Source of the DNA: Bacteroidales bacterium
Lineage (GTDB): Bacteria; Bacteroidota; Bacteroidia; Bacteroidales; UBA3824
Direction: 5' to 3'
NCBI GenBank assembly: GCA_016287995.1
Contig: JAEEXW010000041.1
Coordinates: forward strand, 1-12,898
Length of the DNA stretch: 12,898 nucleotides
Below, piece by piece: positions 6,573-12,898 of this stretch. Below the pieces are notes generated by a model. The model saw only the letters and a list, made by a program, of their open reading frames with translations, ran no database searches and was not told the origin of the DNA. The stretch's first letter is position 1, and each line of letters starts with the position of its first letter. Position numbers and translations under genes: made by a program.

Positions 6573-9500
6573 TATAGAAAAAAAACAGAAGACGAAAAAA
6601 CGGTTCAACGTCAAGCGGTTGCTGCGGGCGTTGATTGTTATATCGTTGATACTCGGCGTTTTACAATATGTCGGGATTAATTATGCTTTACCCCTCTTAA
6701 AAAACACTATCTGCAAAGCCGTCAATAAATCAAGCGGTGGAATTTACACAATGAATTTTGATAAGTTTGAGATAAATTTTCTAACAAAAAGTTTTGAAAT
6801 GGAAAATTTTTCGCTTGTAGCAGATACCGCCGTTTACTTAAAAAAAATCAACGAAGAAAACTATAACAAAGGTGTTTACAATATTTCCGTCAAAAAATTT
6901 ATCGTAAAAAACATAAGTTTTTTTGCGATTTTGAGAGATAGACTAAGAATCAATAAGATAGAACTCGAAAGTCCGGAAATACGCCTTGTCGCAAAACCGA
7001 AAAAAAGCGAGGGCAAAAAATACGATGCCGTTCATAATGATTTGTTCCCGATAATAGAACCGTTTTTGAATGCGCTGATTATCAATTCTATAAAAATTAA
7101 TGACGGATATTTTGATTTTAACAGCAGCGTCGAAAACAAGAAAAGCAACATTGAGGTTGCAAAAATCGATTTAACACTCACAAAATTCCGTCTCGATAAG
7201 GAAATTCATGAAAAGAGAAATACACTGTTTTTTTCTCAAACACTGGAATTAAATACCGAAAATTACGATATTGTTTTAGGCGACAGTATTCACACTGTAA
7301 AAGCCGCAAAACTTTACGTCAACACCAAAGATTCAGTAATCTACGCCGAAAACGCAAAACTCTCTGCTGATGGTAAAAACGCTGAAAAAAATACTATAAA
7401 CAACAAATTCAATGTCGGACTTAAAAACTTAAAAATCACTGGTTTGGACATCAATAAGGCGTATTTTGAAAAAAATGTCGCCTTAAAAAACGTCATAATT
7501 TCTGAGCCGAAAATTGAATTTTTGCAGGCTGGAAAAATGAACAAAAAGACAAAAAAGTTTGAAAAATTTTCAAGCAACTTTTACCCGCTGATTCAAGGCA
7601 CGCTAAAAACTGTTGCAATAGACACGCTGAAAATAGAAGACGCTAATCTTAAAATTACCAAAGCCGCAACACCTCAAAAACCGACTTACACGGCTCAAAA
7701 CATCAATATTTTTTTGGAAAAATTTTTGTTGGATTCTTTGGCGTATAAAAATCGGGACAAAATATTGTACTCAGAAAATATCGGTGTCAAAATTGCTGAT
7801 TATCAAATGCTTTTGCCGGACAATAGACACAAATTTTCCGCTAAAAACATTCTTGCCGCCACAAATGAAAAAAGTGTCAAGGCAGAAAAAATAATTATCC
7901 GTCCAACGTACAAAACCGCTGACTCTACATTAAAGGAAATTAACATAAAAATCCCGAAAGTTGAAATTTCGGATATAGACATTATAAAGGCTTATAATAC
8001 AGGCTATTATCAAGCCTCTGCGGTGAAAATAATTTTGCCGGAAATTAATACAAAAAGTTTTATTGACACTGCCAAAAACAATGCCGCTCCAAAACATAAT
8101 TTGGTTTCTGCACTCTCTGACGAGTTTTTTAAGTCTCTGAAAATCAATAATGTAATCATTTCAAGAGGTAGCGTTGACGTTACCTCAAAGGCCGCAATCA
8201 AGGAAGATAGTCTAAGACTTTCGGGCAAAATGACGCTTAATCTCAGTAATTTTACGATTAATAAAAAAACGCTTTCGGAAGGTTCTATGCCGTTTTTGAC
8301 CACAAATGTCAACCTGCAACTTCAAGATTTGGTGATGAAAACCCCTAAAAATTTTCATACGTTAAGGTGTCGCGAATTTACTGTTAACACCAAGAAAGAC
8401 AAAGTGTTGATAGAAAATTTTACTTATACTTACGATCGGGATTCGTCAATCATCGAAACTATGAAAAGGCTTAAAAAGTCATCAACGATTGATATTTCCG
8501 TTAGTAAAGCAGAATTTACAAAAATTCAACTTCTCGATATATTTTTTAAGCAGGAAATCCGTTTTGAAAAACTTCTTATTGCGCACCCGCAAATCCACAT
8601 CAACATATATCCGCAACTAAAAACAAGCAATAACACTACCGCGCACGACACTTTGAAAATAGAGAGAGATTCACTTCAAGATTCTGTTTATCAGTTGTAT
8701 ACGGCGTTTGACAGACTCTTGGCAGACATCTTGCCGCAAAGGTTGAACCTTATAAAAGCCGACACTTTGATTACAGATTCAAGCATTTTGGCGTTTGGTT
8801 TTCGCGATACGTTCAACAACAAACTTGCTTCAACGACCTCAAATTTCAAATTTTTTACGGAAGGTTTCTTTTACAGCAAAGACAGCATTTCTGCGGACAA
8901 AAAAATTATGCTTGCAAAGGATTACGAATTGGATATCAACAATTTTGAGTTTTTGATGCCCGACCGCGTGCATTTGGTGCGGACGGGAAATATCAACCTT
9001 TCAACAAAGAAGAATTTTGTCAAAATAAAAACGCTTTTACTTTCGGAGAGACCAAACAGAAGATTTTTGCCTAAAAACCTCATAAACGTTTATATTCCGG
9101 AGCTTTATATTGAAAACGCAGATTTTAAGAATTTCGCAGAAACGGGTATACTTCCGGCAGAGGTTTTAAAGTTTGACAACGCTTCTGTATTGCTTGCTAA
9201 AAACATTGATTTTAAGGCTGATACAACTGTTAAAACGGAAAAAAAACGCAGCAATAGTCCTGTCAAAGGTTTTAGAGTTGACAGCGTTTCAACATTTAAC
9301 TCCGTCTTTGGCTTTTTCCGTGGCGACGAAGATGAAATGTTTAAGACGGAAGTTTTGAAAACGGAGTTTGATTTGACTGTGAAAAATTTCAGTATTGACA
9401 GCGCAAATTTTCAAAAAAGCGGTTACATTATGAATTTTGAAAAGCCGTTTATCAATCTTGAAAGTTTCAAATTTGTCTTGAAAGATTCGAGCCGAATCAC

Positions 9501-10989
9501 TACGGAAAAAGCCGTCGAAAAAAACGACAGCCTAAAAGTCGGCGGATTTTTCTGGGGTATGCCCGACAATCCGAAACGTACAAAAGTTACTTGTCCCGAT
9601 ATTCTGCTTACAAATGCAAATTATTTGGATTTGATGTTCAAAAAGAAAATCACAGGAAAATTTATGGACATGAAAAGTCCGAAAGTTGAAATTTTTCCGG
9701 GCAACAAAAAAAGCAGTTTGGACGATGTTTTATTCAAGATGTTCAACACTATTGCTTTTGAGGTTGACAGCGTAACTTCAAGCGGTTTTTCTATGGACAT
9801 CAATCTCAGAGACAATAAGCCAAAAGTGGTGCTTCAAAATATGGATTTGAATATTTCGGAACTCAACACTCTGAAATACAAGGATTACGATATTCCTGGC
9901 AAACTCGTTTTGGCGGGCATCGTCGACCACACTTTTTATATGAAGGACAGTGTTTTCAAGTTGAATTTTCCTCGTGCGGTGCTTAATCCTAATACTCACA
10001 CGGTTTGGATTAAAAACATGGATTTTCGTCCTTACACCAACCGTTACGATTTTTGCAAGGCGTTTGATATTTCGCGGTCAGCAACCTTTATCACTTGCGA
10101 AAATGCCGTTGCAAAAAATTTTGACTGGAAAACAGCAATCGAAAAGAAAACTCTTAACATGGATTCGCTTTATTTGGACAAAGTATCTTTTCTTGCATAC
10201 GGCGACAATGCAAAACCTAACGGCACAGAAATTCAGCCGACTTTGTTGCAATGGTTGGACAGGATACCGTTTTTCCTAAACGTTAAAACCGCAAAAATCA
10301 CCGACACGTATCTTGCAATAGAACAGTCAAATCCGGCCGCTTCTGTACCGGGAATACTGACAATCAACGATATAAATGGTTATATTTACAACCTTTCAAA
10401 CGATGAAAGTCAAATAAAATATACCGACACGATGACTTTTATGATGAAAGGTCTGCTGATGAATAAGTCAGCCGTTTCGGGTTCTTTTAAATATCCGAGA
10501 AGTTCTATGACAGAGGAGTTTGACTGCAAAATAAAAGTTGATTCGGTGTATTTGCCGGAGTTGAATCCGTTTTTGGAAAATTCGCTTTTCGCAAAAATCA
10601 ACGACGGAACACTTTATTCTGCTAATATTATGTTTCATTCCGACAACACGTCTTCAAAAGGCATTTCGTCGTTTGAATATCGGGATTTGAAAGTTGCATT
10701 GAACAAAGCCGACAGCGTTCAGGAGAAAAAACGTAAACTTCTTTCGCTGCTTGTTAATATGTTTGTTAAAAAGAAAAATACGAAAAAAATCGGTTACATT
10801 TATGCCGAACCCGATTCAACGCGCAGTTTTACTTCGTATTGGGTAAAGTCCATTTTATCGGGTATAAAGGCGACTATGGGTTTTGAGTCAAAAGAACAAA
10901 AAGACGAGAGAAAACTTGCGGAAAAAGTTAAGGACGCATTTGCAAGAAGTAAACAGAGAAAAAAATTAAAAGAGGCGGAGAAGGAATAA
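6553..10989 (+). CDS. Large membrane-anchored AsmA-like protein, function unknown
   Basis: This 1478-residue protein has a basic N-terminal tail, one transmembrane helix at about 23-47 (RLLRALIVISLILGVLQYVG) and then a long, strand-rich, Lys/Asn/Ser-rich body expected in the periplasm. The shape is that of the AsmA/TamB/YhdP superfamily: repeating beta-groove proteins that bridge inner and outer membranes and move lipids. A recurrent module start of the form 'x-L-x-I-x-x-x-x-I-x-D/N-x-x-x-x-I' appears at about residues 177, 351, 527, 671, 846, 1012 and 1242. The end (from about 1384) changes to a basic amphipathic tail (SFTSYWVKSILSGIKATMG, then many Lys/Arg/Glu) that also looks like a family feature. 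The gene is last in the operon and overlaps the permease by 20 bases. The AsmA assignment is by architecture and style; I see no enzyme motif. Confidence 0.7.
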   Translation: MTEEKTDIEKKQKTKKRFNVKRLLRALIVISLILGVLQYVGINYALPLLKNTICKAVNKSSGGIYTMNFDKFEINFLTKSFEMENFSLVADTAVYLKKINEENYNKGVYNISVKKFIVKNISFFAILRDRLRINKIELESPEIRLVAKPKKSEGKKYDAVHNDLFPIIEPFLNALIINSIKINDGYFDFNSSVENKKSNIEVAKIDLTLTKFRLDKEIHEKRNTLFFSQTLELNTENYDIVLGDSIHTVKAAKLYVNTKDSVIYAENAKLSADGKNAEKNTINNKFNVGLKNLKITGLDINKAYFEKNVALKNVIISEPKIEFLQAGKMNKKTKKFEKFSSNFYPLIQGTLKTVAIDTLKIEDANLKITKAATPQKPTYTAQNINIFLEKFLLDSLAYKNRDKILYSENIGVKIADYQMLLPDNRHKFSAKNILAATNEKSVKAEKIIIRPTYKTADSTLKEINIKIPKVEISDIDIIKAYNTGYYQASAVKIILPEINTKSFIDTAKNNAAPKHNLVSALSDEFFKSLKINNVIISRGSVDVTSKAAIKEDSLRLSGKMTLNLSNFTINKKTLSEGSMPFLTTNVNLQLQDLVMKTPKNFHTLRCREFTVNTKKDKVLIENFTYTYDRDSSIIETMKRLKKSSTIDISVSKAEFTKIQLLDIFFKQEIRFEKLLIAHPQIHINIYPQLKTSNNTTAHDTLKIERDSLQDSVYQLYTAFDRLLADILPQRLNLIKADTLITDSSILAFGFRDTFNNKLASTTSNFKFFTEGFFYSKDSISADKKIMLAKDYELDINNFEFLMPDRVHLVRTGNINLSTKKNFVKIKTLLLSERPNRRFLPKNLINVYIPELYIENADFKNFAETGILPAEVLKFDNASVLLAKNIDFKADTTVKTEKKRSNSPVKGFRVDSVSTFNSVFGFFRGDEDEMFKTEVLKTEFDLTVKNFSIDSANFQKSGYIMNFEKPFINLESFKFVLKDSSRITTEKAVEKNDSLKVGGFFWGMPDNPKRTKVTCPDILLTNANYLDLMFKKKITGKFMDMKSPKVEIFPGNKKSSLDDVLFKMFNTIAFEVDSVTSSGFSMDINLRDNKPKVVLQNMDLNISELNTLKYKDYDIPGKLVLAGIVDHTFYMKDSVFKLNFPRAVLNPNTHTVWIKNMDFRPYTNRYDFCKAFDISRSATFITCENAVAKNFDWKTAIEKKTLNMDSLYLDKVSFLAYGDNAKPNGTEIQPTLLQWLDRIPFFLNVKTAKITDTYLAIEQSNPAASVPGILTINDINGYIYNLSNDESQIKYTDTMTFMMKGLLMNKSAVSGSFKYPRSSMTEEFDCKIKVDSVYLPELNPFLENSLFAKINDGTLYSANIMFHSDNTSSKGISSFEYRDLKVALNKADSVQEKKRKLLSLLVNMFVKKKNTKKIGYIYAEPDSTRSFTSYWVKSILSGIKATMGFESKEQKDERKLAEKVKDAFARSKQRKKLKEAEKE

Positions 10990-10994
10990 AAAGA

Positions 10995-11026
10995 TTTGCA
11001 AAGTAAACCGAAAATCACTAATTTTG
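10995..11026 (+). promoter_or_regulatory. Bacteroidota-type promoter for the FKBP-lipoprotein/comB/mnmA cluster
   Basis: TTTG at 10995-10998 and TAATTTTG at 11019-11026 are separated by 20 bases, a close match to the Bacteroidota -33/-7 consensus TTTG and TAnnTTTG. It sits just downstream of the AsmA-like stop (10989) and about 40 bases before the lipoprotein start at 11067. No terminator is evident between the two operons, so read-through may also occur. The leader is A-rich without a Shine-Dalgarno. Confidence 0.7.
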
Positions 11027-11066
11027 CGCGAAAATTTCTTATAAAAAAATTAAAAACAAAATTGTT

Positions 11067-11564
11067 ATGAAAAAATTTTTTTTGTTGTTTCTGATGATTT
11101 CGGTTGCACTTTTTGCTTGCAAAAAAGAAACGCAACTCGAAGAAGACCTTGACGATATAAAATCTTTTCTCAAAGCCCGTAACATCAATGCCGAAAAATC
11201 CGACAACATCTATTACGAAGTAGTTTCGGAGGGTAGGGGCGAGCAATGCGAAGCCGGCGACACGGTGGCTTTTAAGTATAAGTTATATATTCTTAACAAG
11301 CCTGATTCTTTGATTTCGTCTTCAACGGAAAAAGCACTGACTTATTTATTACCGTCAATAATTCCTAACGTTACAGAAACTTCCGATGTTTATACGGCAG
11401 GCTTTCAGATAGGAATTACAAAAATGAAAGAAGGCGGAATTTCAAGGTTTTACGTTCCTTCGTCTTACGGTTTTGGTAATACAAAAGTCGGTGGCGAAGA
11501 ATACGCAAACCTTATTTACGAGGTAGAACTTTGCGAAATTAAACATTATGACACAAGACATTGA
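11067..11564 (+). CDS. FKBP-type peptidyl-prolyl isomerase-like lipoprotein
   Basis: The 165-residue protein starts with a lipoprotein signal peptide: KKFFLLFLMISVALFAC, with Cys18 in the lipobox (LFAC). It is followed by an acidic/charged linker, so surface or periplasmic lipid anchoring is expected. From about residue 48 it follows the FKBP fold: YYEVVSEGRGEQCEAGDTVAFKYKLY, then GFQIGITKMKEGGISRFYVPSSYGFG and a final IYEVELCEI strand. FKBPs catalyse cis-trans isomerisation of X-Pro bonds in folding secreted proteins. Tyr of YGFG is kept, but the FDSS motif reads DSLISSS, and the usual Trp of the active site is Phe in GFQIG, so activity may be low. Similar lipoproteins in gliding Bacteroidota (GldI type) are one comparison, without evidence of that role here. 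The stop overlaps the comB start by 17 bases. Confidence 0.8.
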   Translation: MKKFFLLFLMISVALFACKKETQLEEDLDDIKSFLKARNINAEKSDNIYYEVVSEGRGEQCEAGDTVAFKYKLYILNKPDSLISSSTEKALTYLLPSIIPNVTETSDVYTAGFQIGITKMKEGGISRFYVPSSYGFGNTKVGGEEYANLIYEVELCEIKHYDTRH

Positions 11565-12276
11565 CGTAGTTTTTGCGCCAGATTTGTACCGTTATCACCA
11601 AAAACATTTCAACATAGTTTTGATTGATGTTTTGCGTTTTACGTCTTCAATGACAACGGCACTTGCAAACGGTGCACTCTTTGTGGAGACTTTTGCCGAC
11701 GAAGAAACCCCGTTAAGGCTCAAAAAAGACCAAAACTATCTTATTTGCGGTGAATACAAAGGCGTTCAACTTGACGGTTACGATTTTAATAATTCGCCCG
11801 TTGATATGACACGAGAAAACGTTGGGGGCAGAAAGTTGGCTTTTTGTACCACTAACGGCACTTATACGCGCTCTGTCATTTATGATTATGACAAGATTTT
11901 GGCGGGTTCGTTCTTAAACTTTTCGGCGTTAATAGACAGACTAAAAACTGACAACAAACCCGTAACGCTCGTTTGCAGCGGCAGTGCGAGAAAACCTGCT
12001 GTTGAAGACGTGATTTTTGCGGGCAAGGTTGCGGATTGTTTAACAGAAAATTCTGCTTTTGGTTTCAGCGAAGATTCCTCAGGTATGGCAATCAACCTTT
12101 ACAAAATGTCAAAAAATCGGATAAAGGATTTTGTTTTGGAAACCGCACCTTCAAAAGCCTTAAAAGTAAAACAAAATCCGAAATATGCGGCTGATTTTGA
12201 TTTTGTATTTCAGGACGATATTTTTGATATTGTTCCGGAAGAAACCTCAGCCTTTAAATTTGAAGCAAGAAAATGA
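11548..12276 (+). CDS. comB: ComB-family 2-phosphosulfolactate phosphatase
   Basis: ComB dephosphorylates 2-phosphosulfolactate to sulfolactate with Mg, a step of coenzyme M biosynthesis in methanogens; the family is widespread in bacteria with no coenzyme M, where the substrate is unclear. The 242-residue protein carries the family motifs: LIDVLRFTSSMTTALANGA (25-43), CGEYKGVQLDGYDFNNSP (67-84), CTTNGT (100-105), ILAGSFLNFSAL (117-128) and VCSGSARKPAVEDVIFAGKV (142-161). It is cytoplasmic, with no signal or membrane segment. It is embedded between an FKBP lipoprotein gene (17-base overlap) and mnmA (ATGA overlap), so translation of the three is probably coupled. None of the other coenzyme M genes is in the window, so the true substrate is unknown. 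Confidence 0.88.
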   Translation: MTQDIDVVFAPDLYRYHQKHFNIVLIDVLRFTSSMTTALANGALFVETFADEETPLRLKKDQNYLICGEYKGVQLDGYDFNNSPVDMTRENVGGRKLAFCTTNGTYTRSVIYDYDKILAGSFLNFSALIDRLKTDNKPVTLVCSGSARKPAVEDVIFAGKVADCLTENSAFGFSEDSSGMAINLYKMSKNRIKDFVLETAPSKALKVKQNPKYAADFDFVFQDDIFDIVPEETSAFKFEARK

Positions 12277-12898
12277 GCAAAAAAGTAGTTATAGGACTTT
12301 CAGGCGGCGTTGACAGCGGCGTTGCGGCGTATCTCTTAAAACAGCAGGGTTACGATGTCCACGCTTTGTTTATGATTAATTGGAAAAATTCGTCGGTTAC
12401 GCTTTCGGGCGATTGTACTTGGGAAGAAGATCAAATGGTTGCTAAAATGGTGGCAAAGCAGTTGGACATTCCGCTTCATGTGGTTGACTCTTCCGAGCGT
12501 TACCTTTCGCATGTTGTTGATTATATGTTTGACGAATATGCAAAAGGACGCACGCCTAATCCCGATGTTTTGTGCAATAGGGAAATCAAGTTTGAGATTT
12601 TCAATCAATACGCCAAAGAACTCGGTGCTGATTATGTGGCAACGGGACATTATTGTCGCCGCGACACAGTTATCGGCGAAGACGGCAAAGAATATTCAAG
12701 GCTTCTTGCCGGCGACGACCCTAATAAAGACCAAAGTTATTTTCTTTGTCAGATGAGTCAGGAGCAGTTGAAAAATGTGCTGTTTCCCGTTGGTGAAATT
12801 ATCAAACCAGAGGTAAGAAGAATTGCCGCCGAACAAAACCTCGCATGCGCAAAACGCAAAGACTCGCAAGGAATTTGTTTTGTCGGCAAAGTAGACCT
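12273..12898 (+). CDS. mnmA: tRNA 2-thiouridylase MnmA, 3'-truncated by the window end
   Basis: MnmA activates and thiolates U34 of tRNA(Lys), tRNA(Glu) and tRNA(Gln) at the 2-position using ATP and sulfur relayed by cysteine desulfurase. The first 208 residues are present. They show the PP-loop SGGVDSGVAAYLL (10-22), the first catalytic Cys101 in GRTPNPDVLCNREIKF (92-107), ADYVATGHY (119-127), KDQSYFL (152-158) and the second catalytic Cys202 in KDSQGICFVG (196-205). The segment WKNSSVTLSGDCTWEEDQ (37-54) is the variant loop I associate with Bacteroidota MnmA. The start codon overlaps the comB stop (ATGA). The frame is open to the last base, and the C-terminal barrel domains lie outside. Identification is firm. 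Confidence 0.95.
   Translation, partial: MSKKVVIGLSGGVDSGVAAYLLKQQGYDVHALFMINWKNSSVTLSGDCTWEEDQMVAKMVAKQLDIPLHVVDSSERYLSHVVDYMFDEYAKGRTPNPDVLCNREIKFEIFNQYAKELGADYVATGHYCRRDTVIGEDGKEYSRLLAGDDPNKDQSYFLCQMSQEQLKNVLFPVGEIIKPEVRRIAAEQNLACAKRKDSQGICFVGKVD

Noticed and set aside
10800..11246. 148-codon minus-strand frame over the AsmA-like 3' end and FKBP 5' end
   Set aside because: It is Phe/Leu-rich antisense of Lys/Glu-rich coding sequence and overlaps two well-supported genes.
12336..12756. Frames on both strands inside mnmA
   Set aside because: mnmA is continuous from 12273 to the window end with all motifs; these are shadows in other frames.
1..12898. CRISPR array, tRNA, rRNA, integrase, phage or toxin-antitoxin genes
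   Set aside because: No regularly spaced direct repeats, tRNA cloverleaf, rRNA or mobile-element protein was seen on either strand.

Overview
The window looks like ordinary chromosome from an AT-rich member of the Bacteroidota, most likely Bacteroidales. Four things point there: near absence of Shine-Dalgarno sequences, a TTTG-N20-TAnnTTTG promoter, a Bacteroidota-type ThiL/SpoIID/AmpG-like/AsmA neighbourhood, and a remnant of the AAA-ATPase-like/PD-(D/E)XK family that is common in gut and oral Bacteroidales. All calls come from reading the sequence and from memory of the families. No database search was run.

Layout. Bases 1-524 hold the C-terminal part of Ffh, the SRP GTPase. Bases 525-700 are non-coding and hold a 134-bp element with long imperfect terminal inverted repeats (533-666). 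folD (701-1555) and a Fur-family metalloregulator (1564-1995) follow closely on the + strand. A 64-codon remnant of a much larger ATPase/nuclease gene (1989-2183) comes next, ending in a hairpin terminator. Bases 2184-2494 are non-coding and carry a second strong, bidirectional hairpin. A small secreted SPOR-domain protein lies on the - strand (2495-2947), divergent from the next gene.

Bases 3013-10989 form one tight + strand operon of four genes, each overlapping the next: a ThiL (thiamine-phosphate kinase) homologue, a SpoIID/LytB-domain protein, an AmpG-like MFS permease, and a 1478-residue membrane-anchored AsmA-like protein. The pairing of a SpoIID/LytB domain with an AmpG-like permease suggests uptake and processing of cell-wall fragments. 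The AsmA-like protein suggests envelope lipid or polymer traffic. The ThiL homologue has lost several aspartates that I expect to bind Mg-ATP in this family, so its biochemical role is in doubt.

A good Bacteroidota promoter (10995-11026) starts a second overlapping + strand cluster: an FKBP-like lipoprotein, a ComB-family phosphatase, and mnmA (tRNA 2-thiouridylase), which runs off the window end. The observations most worth a second look are the degenerate ThiL, the apparently signal-less SpoIID/LytB protein beside the permease, the 533-666 element with compensatory changes between its two end hairpins, and the internally deleted ATPase/nuclease gene.
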